Assembly: GCF_900070355.1 (NCBI RefSeq)
Contig: NZ_LN849456.1
Coordinates: 2,108,001 to 2,172,000 of the forward strand
Length of the DNA stretch: 64,000 nt
Direction: 5' to 3'
DNA from: Devriesea agamarum
Lineage (GTDB): Bacteria; Actinomycetota; Actinomycetes; Actinomycetales; Dermabacteraceae
Shown: positions 16,453-25,063 of the stretch, in pieces
How the letters are laid out: each line of letters opens with the position of its first letter
How positions within the stretch are numbered: position 1 is the stretch's first letter
The notes under the pieces: generated by a model
Seen by the model: the letters and a program-made list of their open reading frames with translations, nothing else
Databases searched by the model: none
What the model was told of the DNA's origin: nothing
Position numbers and translations under genes: made by a program

Positions 16453-17679
16453 ATGCCGCGCCGTTTGCCGTTTACCGTCGTCACGAAACCTACCGGTGCG
16501 GCCTGCAATCTCAACTGCACGTACTGTTTTTTCCTGTCCAAAGAAAAGCTGTATCCGCACGACACACTGCGGATGTCTCCGGCAGTTCAAGAGCGGTACA
16601 TCCGTGCCTATCTCGCCGCACAACCTGACGGTGATGTGACCTTGACCTGGCAAGGCGGGGAACCAACTCTGATGGGTCTGGATTTTTTCCGCCGCGCCTG
16701 CGAATTGGTGCGGCGGTACGCTCGACCGCGCCAGCGAGTTCAGCAGTCCATCCAAACCAACGGCGTTTTGGTGACCGATGAATGGGCTGCGTTCTTTGCC
16801 CGCGAAGGTTTTCTGGTGGGTTTGTCGATGGACGGACCGGCCGATATCCACGACACCTATCGGGTGAACAAGGCGGGGCGCGGAACGTATGGCCAGGTGG
16901 TGCGGGGCTGGGAGGCTCTACAGCGACAAGGCGCCGAGGTCAATATTCTGTGCACCGTTCACGCCGGGAACCAGAATCATTCGTTGGAGGTCTATCGTCA
17001 TTTCCGCGATGACCTCGGGGCGAAGTATATGCAGTTCATTCCGATTGTGGAGCGGGTGCTGCCGGAGGATCTTGAGCTCGCCAACCAGGGATGGGTTGAC
17101 GGTGACGGTGGCACGCGCCTGCTCTATCTTCAGCACGGTGATGCCGTCACCGAACGGTCGGTGAACCCGGCGGCATACGGTCGTTTTCTATCCGAGATCT
17201 TTGCCGAGTGGATCGCCCACGACGTAGGTACCGTGTTCGTTCAGGATGTGGATGTGGCGTTGTCGGCCATGTTCGGTCAGTACACGTTGTGTGTGCATGC
17301 TCCGGAGTGTGGCGGGGCGCTCGCCGTGGAGCATAACGGCGATGTTTATTCGTGTGATCACTATGTTGAGCCGGATTATCGCCTGGGTAGCGTGCTCACC
17401 GATGATTTCGCCGACTTGCTGTGTTCGCCGAGTCAGCGCAGTTTCGGACGGGGAAAGCGTACTGACCTGCCTTCGCAGTGCCTGCGCTGCTCGGTCCGTC
17501 CGCTGTGTCACGGGGGGTGCCCGAAGGATCGGTTCATTGATTCTGAGGATGGCGAACCCGGGTTGAATTACCTGTGCGCTGGTTACCGTCATTTTTATGA
17601 AACTGCTTTGCCTGGGTTGCGGGCGATGGCGCGCCTGGTGGCGTCGGGGCGGGAAGCCCGCGAGGTCATGACGTCCTAG
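16453..17679 (+). CDS. Radical SAM/SPASM protein, anaerobic sulfatase-maturating enzyme type
   Basis: A 408-residue radical SAM enzyme. The cluster motif is CNLNCTYC near residue 20, with GGEPTLM in the core and IQTNGVLV and SMDGP further on. The C-terminal SPASM region holds the auxiliary-cluster Cys residues in CVHAPECGG, GDVYSCDHYV, CLRCSVRPLCHGGC and LCAGYRHFY. The family converts Cys or Ser to formylglycine in sulfatases. The ATG at 16453 is chosen because KPTGAACNLNC then sits at the usual distance from the N-terminus. It is transcribed away from the histidine kinase; no sulfatase or peptide substrate is seen nearby, so a link to the biosynthetic cluster is unproven. Confidence 0.88.
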   Translation: MPRRLPFTVVTKPTGAACNLNCTYCFFLSKEKLYPHDTLRMSPAVQERYIRAYLAAQPDGDVTLTWQGGEPTLMGLDFFRRACELVRRYARPRQRVQQSIQTNGVLVTDEWAAFFAREGFLVGLSMDGPADIHDTYRVNKAGRGTYGQVVRGWEALQRQGAEVNILCTVHAGNQNHSLEVYRHFRDDLGAKYMQFIPIVERVLPEDLELANQGWVDGDGGTRLLYLQHGDAVTERSVNPAAYGRFLSEIFAEWIAHDVGTVFVQDVDVALSAMFGQYTLCVHAPECGGALAVEHNGDVYSCDHYVEPDYRLGSVLTDDFADLLCSPSQRSFGRGKRTDLPSQCLRCSVRPLCHGGCPKDRFIDSEDGEPGLNYLCAGYRHFYETALPGLRAMARLVASGREAREVMTS

Positions 17680-17793
17680 GGACGTGAGTTGCCCCCCTCG
17701 CAGATGACCAGCACGACAACCTGACGCTAACCTGAGAGGCGTACGCGCTGCGGCGCTCCGCTCGCTCCCGACTCTTCGAGAGGTCCACCATTT

Positions 17794-18813
17794 ATGGGTG
17801 AACTATCCCTAACATTCGAGATCGTCTCCTTGGCGGTTCTCGTGGCGATCCTTCTGCTCGATTTGTTGATCGTCTTCAAACGACCGCACGAACCGTCCAT
17901 TAAGGAATGTACGGCGTGGATCGGTTTTTACGTGGGTCTTGCCATTGTGTTCGCCATCATCTTGATTTTTGTGGGCAACGCCGAGGTGGCAGGGCAATTC
18001 GTGGCTGGCTGGCTCACCGAGTATTCGCTGAGCGTGGACAACCTGTTTGTGTTCATCGTGATTATGACCAAGTTTGCGGTGCCACGGAAGTATCAGCAAG
18101 AAGTCCTGATGGTCGGGATCATTATTGCTCTCATCGCTCGCGCGATCTTTATTGTGATTGGCGCCGTGGCGATTAACCACTTGTCGTGGCTATTCTATAT
18201 TTTCGGCATTTTCCTGTTCTGGACTGCTTGGCAGCAGGTCAAAGGGGAGGATGAGGATGAGGAGCAGGATTCCTTCATCATGCGCACTCTCAAGCGCTTC
18301 ATCCCGGTGACCGAACACTACGAGGGAAATAAACTGCGCACTCGGATCAATGGCAAAGCCATGTTCACTCCGATGCTGCTGGTGTTCCTCACCATCGGCT
18401 TGACCGATGTCATGTTCGCCCTGGACTCCATTCCCGCGATCTTTGGTATCACCCAGAATCCGTTCCTGGTGTTTACCGCGAACCTATTTGCTTTGATGGG
18501 GTTGCGTCAGCTCTACTTCCTGCTGGGTGGGCTCATGGATCGCCTGGTGTACCTTCACTACGGTCTCGCTGCGATCTTGGCGTTCATCGGCGTGAAGCTC
18601 GTCCTGCACGCTCTACACGAGAATAATCTGCCGTTCATCAACGGTGGGCAGCCGATCCATCAGGTGCCAGAAATCCCGATTTGGCTATCGCTTACGGTGA
18701 TTATCGGTTCGATGGTGGTTGCCACCGTTGCGTCCTTGGCCTCGCGGCGCAACGCGGATCGAGATGCTGATTCCGAAAGCATCGAGCACAGCCCCGATGC
18801 GGGTAAGGAGTAA
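17794..18813 (+). CDS. TerC-family integral membrane protein
   Basis: A 339-residue membrane protein with about nine hydrophobic segments. TerC features are the early LLLDLLIVFKR helix, EYSLSVDNLFVFIVIMTKF with conserved acidic and Asn residues, and the second repeat LTDVMFALDSIPAIFGITQNP. Members of the TerC/Alx/MeeY family export or handle manganese and calcium, often at the site of protein secretion. The region upstream (17680-17793) was checked for a yybP-ykoY manganese riboswitch and none was seen. It is convergent with the next gene, from which it is separated by strong hairpins. Confidence 0.92.
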   Translation: MGELSLTFEIVSLAVLVAILLLDLLIVFKRPHEPSIKECTAWIGFYVGLAIVFAIILIFVGNAEVAGQFVAGWLTEYSLSVDNLFVFIVIMTKFAVPRKYQQEVLMVGIIIALIARAIFIVIGAVAINHLSWLFYIFGIFLFWTAWQQVKGEDEDEEQDSFIMRTLKRFIPVTEHYEGNKLRTRINGKAMFTPMLLVFLTIGLTDVMFALDSIPAIFGITQNPFLVFTANLFALMGLRQLYFLLGGLMDRLVYLHYGLAAILAFIGVKLVLHALHENNLPFINGGQPIHQVPEIPIWLSLTVIIGSMVVATVASLASRRNADRDADSESIEHSPDAGKE

Positions 18814-18926
18814 CGCCCGTCCGGAGTCAGGGGATAACTCCTGGTTCGGCTTTGCCGGTGGACCTCGCCCGATCCAGCGCATAATGCGGGTCGGCGCAGG
18901 AGCCCACTCGGCTGCTTGGACACCAT

Positions 18927-18983
18927 AAAGCGTGAGGCGCGCTGATCGTAGGTTGATTTTACGATCAGCGCGCCTCACGCTTT
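18927..18983. terminator. 24-bp perfect inverted repeat, bidirectional terminator candidate
   Basis: Arms 18927-18950 and 18960-18983 are exact reverse complements (starting AAAGCGTGAGGCGCGC) around a 9-base loop. There is no long T-run on either side. It lies between terC and the convergent secreted-protein gene and could serve both. Confidence 0.7.
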
Positions 18984-19010
18984 GATGCCGGGATGCTGAA
19001 TATCCGCGGT

Positions 19011-19077
19011 GCAGGCTCGCGCCTGCTCAGCGAGATATCTGAGGCTGGAGCCTGCACGTCCAGTCCTCAGATATCTC
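19011..19077. repeat. Two further hairpins between convergent genes
   Basis: A small hairpin GCAGGC-TCGC-GCCTGC occupies 19011-19026. A longer one has arms GAGATATCTGAGG at 19032-19044 and its complement at 19065-19077, extended inwards by CTGGA/TCCAG with one unpaired T. The inner loop repeats the GCCTGC word of the first hairpin. They may help end transcription; the repeated words suggest a common origin. Confidence 0.55.
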
Positions 19078-19110
19078 AGAGCTCGATCGACGAGATGCCG
19101 CCGAGGTATA

Positions 19111-20004
19111 TCAGTAAATACCGTCGCCCTTTGCGCCGAAGAATGCGAAGTCGCCAATGGTGGACGAATCAGCGCGGCCATTGACGAGCGGAACATCCTT
19201 ACCGGACGATGGCGGGTTCGGGCCGCGCATCACGTACTTGATACCACCGAATTTATTCCCGGTAGCGTAGTAGTTCTGGACGGCCTGGAGGAATGCGGGA
19301 TAGCACGGTGAGGAGTCGGTCAGCTCCACGCCGGTGGCCTTTTGGACATCGGTGGCTAACGGGGCGGCGATGCCCATGGGTTCGAGAACGACCTTGGTGT
19401 TGAGACGTCCACCAGCAGTGATGCCGTCCTGCCACTGTAGGTTCAAGTCAAACTCTTTGCCGGCGGGCTGATCGTCTCTCAGCATGCGCAGCAGGATTGC
19501 CTGGGTGTCGCCAGGGCTAAAGGTAGTCTCCGTGGTGGTGTTACCGGCTCCCTTACCAATGGTGCCGAGGTAGTTCCCCTTGAGGTCCTCGTAGCCGTAG
19601 TACGAGCTGGAGGTGGTGAACGCGCGGTGGTCAGTGACGCGCCCGTGGTCCGGGAGGTTCACCAGTTGCATCTTGTAGATGAGGTCGTACTTGTAGTTCG
19701 GGCTGCCCAGCTTCAGGGCTTTGGAGCCAACATTCTTGACGTTGAGGTAGCTGTTGCCCAGGAAGCCGTTGGCGCTGCCGACAGGCTGGTAGTAGTTGAT
19801 CTCCAACGTGACGCCGGTCTGGTCTGGAATGCTGCGGATGTAACCGTCGAAGTAATCTTGAATCTTCTTCAGGTTTTCTGGCCTGCAGGCTGCCGAAGCG
19901 GCGAAGGCCGGGCTACCGGTGACTATTGCTACGGTTGGCACCGCCCACATCGCGCCTTTGGCGAGGGTCCGCCGAGAGACGAGTTTTTCTTGATCGGGTG
20001 TCAC
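19111..20004 (-). CDS. Exported protein with a Tat-like signal, function unknown
   Basis: A 297-residue protein starting at a GTG (20004) with AGGAG five bases upstream. The N-terminus SRRTLAKGAMWAVPTVAIV followed by GSPAFAAS is a twin-arginine-type signal peptide with an Ala-x-Ala cleavage site. The mature part is rich in Tyr, Gly and Asn (YYQPVGSANGFLGNSYLNV, FTTSSSYYGYEDLKGNYLG) and has two Cys residues, CRPEN near its start and SPCYPAF, that could form a disulfide. It resembles the plain beta-rich exported proteins of Actinomycetota; I do not recognise a named family. The longer frame starting at 20058 has no ribosome-binding site. The 682-bp gap upstream has no convincing gene. Confidence 0.72.
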   Translation of the reverse strand: MTPDQEKLVSRRTLAKGAMWAVPTVAIVTGSPAFAASAACRPENLKKIQDYFDGYIRSIPDQTGVTLEINYYQPVGSANGFLGNSYLNVKNVGSKALKLGSPNYKYDLIYKMQLVNLPDHGRVTDHRAFTTSSSYYGYEDLKGNYLGTIGKGAGNTTTETTFSPGDTQAILLRMLRDDQPAGKEFDLNLQWQDGITAGGRLNTKVVLEPMGIAAPLATDVQKATGVELTDSSPCYPAFLQAVQNYYATGNKFGGIKYVMRGPNPPSSGKDVPLVNGRADSSTIGDFAFFGAKGDGIY

Positions 20005-20686
20005 GTTTACTCCTGGTATCTCCTGATGGGTTCGTGCGACGACATCACTACCGACCAATGCTGTTATGGTCCACTATGAAATGCTTCCGCGCGACATGCC
20101 GCAACCATTGCCTTACGGTGTAGTTAGACCGTACCACCAATTAGTACCGTCCCAACGGGACTGGACCTAATGTCATATGCAGGCACAATGTCGCGATGCT
20201 GGTCAGTCCAGCTGGTTCGGTCCCGCTGAGCCGATTGTGAGTGTGTTATGTGTCCCGATGGATCCGAGTGGTTTTGTCGTGGAGGAGCCAAGATCTTAGG
20301 TGTCTCATATGTCTTGTGGCCTCGGTGTTTAGTCGGTGCGGCTACGTGTTTCTGCGTCATGAACCGCGGCCCCGGTTCATCTTTCTGAGAATGATAATTG
20401 TGATCGTCTCGTCCATAAGTTGGTGTGAAGCGGCCTACCGCAGGCGGCACCGTGCTTCACGCCATCGGTGCCGCCCACGATAGGCCGCTTCATCTTTGTT
20501 TTTAGTTGTGTACGGTGCGCCGCGGTGTTGTTCACCTCGGGCCACCGAAGGGGTCCCCACCGCGTTACCTTGCGACGCGTACACAGTGGCGTGGCAATGC
20601 TCGGCGGGTCGGGGGATAGCCTAAAGGCCCGCTATGGCAGATGGACAGCTCCAGCCGATGAGCAACTCCAGCGAATGGAGAGCGCG
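20005..20686. other. 682-bp intergenic region without a convincing gene
   Basis: Open frames here have biased composition and no ribosome-binding sites. The only clear structures are a hairpin at 20426-20490 and AT-richer sequence around 20090-20160 that may hold the promoter of the exported-protein gene. Confidence 0.5.
20426..20490 (+). terminator. Long hairpin followed by a T-rich tract
   Basis: Outer arms GAAGCGGCCTA (20426-20436) and TAGGCCGCTTC (20480-20490) enclose a second paired stretch, GGCGGCACC with GGTGCCGCC. It is followed on the plus strand by ATCTTTGTTTTT. It looks like a rho-independent terminator for the plus strand, yet no plus-strand gene precedes it; it may end an unrecognised transcript, or act for the minus-strand lipase gene. 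Confidence 0.6.
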
Positions 20687-21739
20687 TCAGCTCGCAGGAG
20701 CGGGGGCTGGCGCGGGGTCTTTTGGTGCCGGTAAGTACGGTGGAATCCACCAGCAGTTCACGGGCTTTGCCTCAGCTGGGTTCAGTGCGTTCACAACCAT
20801 CTGATAGGCGACCGGGTCGTAGGTGAAGTTCTGATGTCCGTGCGCATCGAGGCCGCACACATTTTGCACGACTTCGTTCTTGACGCCGGGCTCATCAATA
20901 ATCGCGTTCGTATACGGGGTGACCACTAAATCCAGCTTGGTGGTGATGACCGTGTACTTCACGCCGGGCACGGTCAGGCCACCCTCATTGAGTTCTTTCA
21001 AGAACGGTGAGCCCTCCAATTGCTGGAGCAGTGAGGTGCGGTTGTGCTTGTCGATAATCTCTTCCTTAAGGGACGGGGCTTCTTTCAATACATCGCGAAT
21101 CAGGTTCTTCAAGCCCCACATGGTGGTTCCATGGTTAGAGGGCACGAGACCGATTAAGTGATTGACCTTGGAGGCTCCGCCGTACCACTTGATGTATGCC
21201 CGCGGAAGCGGGCCACCGCCCTGCGAGTGTCCGATCAGATCGACTTTCTTTGCGCCGGTTGCCTTCAGAACCCGATCGACGAATCCCGCCATGAAGGCGG
21301 CGGACTGCCGAATATCGCCGGCGAATGACGTGGAGTCATTCGTCGGGTTGGTCGAGGGGTTGTAGTTGAAGGTGTACACGCAGTATCCGGCGTTGCGCAG
21401 ATGTGGCGAGTAGAATGACCAGGCAGAAAAGGCGTCTTCAATCGTCCCGGGGATTAGGACGATGGGATTCTGGCCCTTCTTTGGCTTACAACTGAAATCG
21501 TTTGCGCCACGGGGCCACATACCGGGGGTGATCCCGGCCGCGGCTTTGGCGGCGATGAAGGTGTGGAGTTCGGCTCCCTGACGGGTGGAGGGAATGCCAC
21601 CCGGGCTGGTGGCAGCTTCGACGCCGCCGGGATTCTCGGGGGTAGGCAGCGGTGTCGATGCCTGTGCGGCACCGGCGCCGGTGATTACCGAACCTATTAG
21701 CGTCAGTGCGAAACCGACATTTAGCAGACGAGAACGCAT
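20687..21739 (-). CDS. Secreted triacylglycerol lipase (alpha/beta hydrolase)
   Basis: A 350-residue secreted lipase. The signal peptide is LLNVGFALTLIGSVITG ending at AQASTP. The mature enzyme shows the oxyanion-hole strand NPIVLIPGTIEDAFSAW, the nucleophile elbow VDLIGHSQGG and a later acidic/His pair around TKLDLVVTPY and DAHGHQNFTYDP. The pattern is that of actinobacterial lipases of the Cutibacterium type that release fatty acids from host sebum or environmental lipids. Of two adjacent ATGs, the second (21739) is five bases from AGGAG. The protein ends in a Pro-Ala tail with no sorting signal. Confidence 0.88.
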   Translation of the reverse strand: MRSRLLNVGFALTLIGSVITGAGAAQASTPLPTPENPGGVEAATSPGGIPSTRQGAELHTFIAAKAAAGITPGMWPRGANDFSCKPKKGQNPIVLIPGTIEDAFSAWSFYSPHLRNAGYCVYTFNYNPSTNPTNDSTSFAGDIRQSAAFMAGFVDRVLKATGAKKVDLIGHSQGGGPLPRAYIKWYGGASKVNHLIGLVPSNHGTTMWGLKNLIRDVLKEAPSLKEEIIDKHNRTSLLQQLEGSPFLKELNEGGLTVPGVKYTVITTKLDLVVTPYTNAIIDEPGVKNEVVQNVCGLDAHGHQNFTYDPVAYQMVVNALNPAEAKPVNCWWIPPYLPAPKDPAPAPAPAS

Positions 21740-21884
21740 CATTGCTCCTTCTCAGGTTAGATTTTTCGGTTCTTATGACATCGGCACCACATATATGGGA
21801 TATGTGATGCCGATGTCATGAAGGGTGTGTGCGGGGTGGAGCGGATCGCCGCCCCGCACCTGACTTATTTCATCCGTAGGACTG

Positions 21885-24104
21885 TTACTTCACCTGGTAG
21901 GTTGCGGTTCCAGCGATATCGTTGACGTCATTTCCGACCATGACTCGGTAGGTGCCTGGACGGACGACAAACTTATCTTTTTCTCCCTTCCATATAGCGA
22001 GTTGCAACGGATCGACAGTCATTTCGACGGTCTTTTGTTCGCCCGGCTTCAGCTCGACTTTGGTGAAGGCCCCGAGCTCGCGAGGAGGAGTGGTCAAATC
22101 CGGGGTGCTGGGTTTTCCGATGTACACCTGCGGAACCACTTTGCCAGTGCGTTTGCCAGTATTTGTCACGGTGACTCGGACCTTGAGCGGGTCTTTCGAT
22201 GACCCGTGGTCCTTCACAAGAGCCACATTGGAGTAGGAGAACGTGGTGTAGGACAATCCGTACCCAAATGGGAACAGGGGCTTTTGACCGTTCGCGGAGT
22301 ACCACCGATACCCCATGAATACGCCCTCGGTGTAATTGGCTTGGAAACCGAGCTTTGATCCGGGGAACTGGTCGCTGTGCGAGGCAGGCTTCTGCTCGTT
22401 GGATGCGGGGAAGGTCTGCGGCAGGCGTCCGGACGGGTCAACTTCCCCGAACAAGAGGCGAGCGGTTGCTTCACCGCCCGCTTCGCCCGGGTACCAGGTG
22501 TTGAGAACACCTTTTACCGAGTCGAGCCACGGCATGAGAACGGGGCCGCCGTTTTGGGTTACCACGATGGTGGGTGCGCGTCGCGCTGCGATATTCACCG
22601 AGTTGTTGACATGGGGCATGAAATTGAGACCCGGGCGATCAAACAGCTCGGTAGACACAGTGGTGGCTACGACAATCACCAGGTCGGACTTCTTCGCGGA
22701 TAGAGCGATACCGGCGGGGTTCCATTCGGAGACCCAGTCCACCTCCACCCGATCCCCGTAACGCGCCTTAATACGGTCGAGTAGATTGTCGCGGGTGATG
22801 GCGTTGACGGCTGATGATCCGCCGCCCTTCAGAGCGCTCTTGGCTCCATCGCCGACCACGGTTACACGGTGGATCTTGGGATCCTTGGCGTTCAGCGGCA
22901 AAATCCCGTCGTTCTTGAGCAGGACGGAACCAGCTTCGGATGCTTTCTGGGCAACAGCTTGGCCGCGCGAGACTGGGATTTCGCGGATGGTGCGCTGCCG
23001 ATCACCTCGCTCGGAATCCCACGGGTGATCAAACAGGCCGAAGCGGAACATCTGCACGAGCGTTTCGCGCACACGTGTACGCACGTCATCCCAGCTCATG
23101 TCGCCGTTTTTAATAGCCCGGGTGACGAGCAGCTTTGACGTCCAGAAGTTGCCGGGAAGTTCGACGTTCAGACCGTTCTTAATATCTGTTGGCGACCAGG
23201 CTGCCGGGTAGTCAGTGACCACGAAGCCTTTGAATTTCATATTTTCGCGTAGGTCCCGCTTCAGCGTTTCCGGGTTGCCGCAGGCGGGCTTGTTGTTCAC
23301 CTTGTTGTAGGCGCACATGACGATGGCGGGATCCGACTTTGCGATCGCGATCTGGAACGGCTTTTCGTAGATCTCGTGCAGGGTCCGGTCGTCAATGTTT
23401 GAGGAGTTCTGAGTCCGGTTGGTCTCCTGATTGTTGGCCACATAGTGCTTAATGGTGGCCATCAGCCCGGTGCTCTGGACGCCTTCGACATGAGCGGCGG
23501 CTATCTCGCCTGATAGCAGGGGGTCTTCGCCAAAGTATTCAAATGTGCGGCCTGCGGTGGGGTTGCGGGCAAGGTTAAAGCCGGGTGAGAACAGGACGTC
23601 CTGTCCGCGGTCGCGAGCATCTTGAGCGATTGCTTTTCCATAGGACCGAGCTAGACCCGGGTCAAAGCTCGCAGCCTGGGTGATCGGGGCTGGCATCTCA
23701 GTGGCTTTGTCACCATTTCGCAGGCCTGAAGGGCCGTCAGTCATGATGACGGCAGGCACCCGTAATTCCGGAATGGCGGGTATATAGCCGATGTACTTTG
23801 GTCCTTTTTTGGGGGCTGTGCCGCCAATGAGTCCACCGTCTCCGTGGAGCATATGAATGAGTTGATCTTCATTCATAGCCTTCATCAAAAGATCTGCCCG
23901 AGCTTCCGGTGAGAGATCTTTGTTCAGCCAGGGATATGTTGCAATATCGGCGGCGCTATTACCCGTGGAGGGTATAGGTGAGGCTGTTGATGTGAGTGCA
24001 GAACCCCCCACTAGCATTGAGACCCCAAGAACAATGGCAGCCGTTCGAGATAGCAGTGGGCGACGTCGTCGATTGGGGGTGGCGTCGGTTTGAGCGTCGG
24101 GCAT
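21885..24104 (-). CDS. Secreted glycoside hydrolase family 3 enzyme (beta-glucosidase-like)
   Basis: A 739-residue GH3 enzyme with a signal peptide (AIVLGVSMLVGGSALTSTAS). The N-terminal barrel has VIMTDGPSGLRNG, the AFEYFGEDP-like motif as TFEYFGEDPLLSG, KHYVANNQETNR and the nucleophile Asp in GFVVTDYPAAW. The second domain has VLLKNDGILPL and the PGEAGGEATARLLFGEVDPSGRLPQTFP stretch. The C-terminal fibronectin-III-like domain begins at about residue 620 (VRVTVTNTGKRTGKVVPQVY). Such enzymes remove terminal beta-linked glucose or related sugars outside the cell. A 22-bp palindrome lies 140 bp upstream. Confidence 0.92.
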   Translation of the reverse strand: MPDAQTDATPNRRRRPLLSRTAAIVLGVSMLVGGSALTSTASPIPSTGNSAADIATYPWLNKDLSPEARADLLMKAMNEDQLIHMLHGDGGLIGGTAPKKGPKYIGYIPAIPELRVPAVIMTDGPSGLRNGDKATEMPAPITQAASFDPGLARSYGKAIAQDARDRGQDVLFSPGFNLARNPTAGRTFEYFGEDPLLSGEIAAAHVEGVQSTGLMATIKHYVANNQETNRTQNSSNIDDRTLHEIYEKPFQIAIAKSDPAIVMCAYNKVNNKPACGNPETLKRDLRENMKFKGFVVTDYPAAWSPTDIKNGLNVELPGNFWTSKLLVTRAIKNGDMSWDDVRTRVRETLVQMFRFGLFDHPWDSERGDRQRTIREIPVSRGQAVAQKASEAGSVLLKNDGILPLNAKDPKIHRVTVVGDGAKSALKGGGSSAVNAITRDNLLDRIKARYGDRVEVDWVSEWNPAGIALSAKKSDLVIVVATTVSTELFDRPGLNFMPHVNNSVNIAARRAPTIVVTQNGGPVLMPWLDSVKGVLNTWYPGEAGGEATARLLFGEVDPSGRLPQTFPASNEQKPASHSDQFPGSKLGFQANYTEGVFMGYRWYSANGQKPLFPFGYGLSYTTFSYSNVALVKDHGSSKDPLKVRVTVTNTGKRTGKVVPQVYIGKPSTPDLTTPPRELGAFTKVELKPGEQKTVEMTVDPLQLAIWKGEKDKFVVRPGTYRVMVGNDVNDIAGTATYQVK

Positions 24105-24527
24105 AACTTCTCCTCGTCGAGCTCTGTGTCGTAGGTACTACTGTCGGGAAACTATGAAACCACAGCGGTTCAGGACTGTGGAAGTTTGCTGAGGGTTCTC
24201 TCTGTGCTATGTCCGCCCTTTATCCAGGGTTTAGTGCCCCATAATGATCGCTAGCTAGCGATCATCCGTGTTGGCGATCATAAATAGTCAGGGAGACATA
24301 CCTTTCGACAGTCCTTATGTATTAGCGGGACTGCACTTTAGTGCTCAGCTTTCTTTCAGATTCGCTGTTTGACCGAGTCAGCTGTCCTACCCCGGAGCAC
24401 TCGGGCCCCGTCGCCGGCGGAGGTATTTCTCTACCAGGTATCTCTCGGCCAGGTATGTCCGAAACTGGATGCAGTCGAGCGGGAAACCGCCGGAAAGGGA
24501 GTGACAGCGGTGGCGTAGGCTATCGCC
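24105..24527. other. 423-bp divergent promoter region
   Basis: This gap separates the GH3 gene from the divergent antiporter pair. It contains the palindrome described separately and AT-richer DNA at 24260-24345 suitable for promoters. No gene is recognised. Confidence 0.5.
24244..24281. promoter_or_regulatory. 22-bp perfect palindrome plus a third half-site
   Basis: ATGATCGCTAG at 24244-24254 is followed directly by its exact reverse complement to 24265. A further GCGATCAT half-site lies at 24274-24281. The arrangement is typical of an operator bound by a dimeric repressor and is placed to control the GH3 gene; no regulator gene is adjacent. Confidence 0.5.
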
Positions 24528-25010
24528 GTGAAGATCAACGAGACCATCCTCCCGGGCCTCGGGGTGCGCCAGGAGCTTGCGTTGGAATCGGGGCGACGGT
24601 TATGCCTGGTCGGTTTGCGCGACGGCACCACCACCCTATGTGTATCCAGCATCGATGATCCCGACGCGATGGAAATTAGCGTGCCGCTCAGCGAAAAAGA
24701 GGCCGCGACGCTCGGCAGCCTACTGGGAGGGCCTGAGCTAGCCCGCAGCCTGGCTCGTGAGCAAGAAGACCTCGACGGAGTCAGCACCCACCAGCTTACT
24801 CTGCCCAAGACCTCCCGGTACGTCGGGCAGCCCTTGGGCTCAACCCGTCTGCGCACCCGCACCGGTGCGTCCGTCGTGGCGGTCATCCGCGACGGAGTTA
24901 CAGAACCCTCACCCGGGCCAGACTTTGTTCTCCACGCCGGTGACCGCGTGGTCGTGGTAGGCACGCCCCAGGGGCACCAGATGGCCCTGGATATTCTGCG
25001 CGAAAGCTAA
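24528..25010 (+). CDS. RCK_C (TrkA-C) regulatory subunit of a cation/proton antiporter, KhtT-like
   Basis: A 160-residue cytosolic protein with a GTG start at 24528. The N-terminal 70 residues (LPGLGVRQELALESGRRLCL) match the KhtT N-domain, and the C-terminal RCK_C domain shows VGQPLGSTRLRTRTGASVVAVIRDG and LHAGDRVVVVGTPQG. KhtT binds nucleotides such as c-di-AMP and gates the KhtU antiporter. The gene lies 53 bp before the antiporter gene on the same strand, as expected for the pair. Confidence 0.85.
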   Translation: MKINETILPGLGVRQELALESGRRLCLVGLRDGTTTLCVSSIDDPDAMEISVPLSEKEAATLGSLLGGPELARSLAREQEDLDGVSTHQLTLPKTSRYVGQPLGSTRLRTRTGASVVAVIRDGVTEPSPGPDFVLHAGDRVVVVGTPQGHQMALDILRES

Positions 25011-25063
25011 GTCACCGCGAGGTTCGCAGCCTCTGGCCCCCAGTTCCCTAGAGAGAGGATAAC

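Noticed and set aside
15133-16851. A 572-residue histidine kinase
   Set aside because: The first 187 residues run antisense through the radical SAM gene, which has clear cluster-binding motifs. The kinase start was placed at 16290.
16453-17679. Radical SAM protein as a sactipeptide or other peptide maturase linked to the LanB-like enzyme
   Set aside because: Motifs and Cys spacing fit the sulfatase-maturating group, the gene is divergent from the cluster, and no precursor peptide is visible.
17680-17793. yybP-ykoY manganese riboswitch before terC
   Set aside because: The conserved core segments of this riboswitch were not found in the leader.
20124-20450. A 108-residue minus-strand frame in the intergenic region
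   Set aside because: Pro/His/Arg-rich composition, no ribosome-binding site and no domain pattern; it is likely chance.
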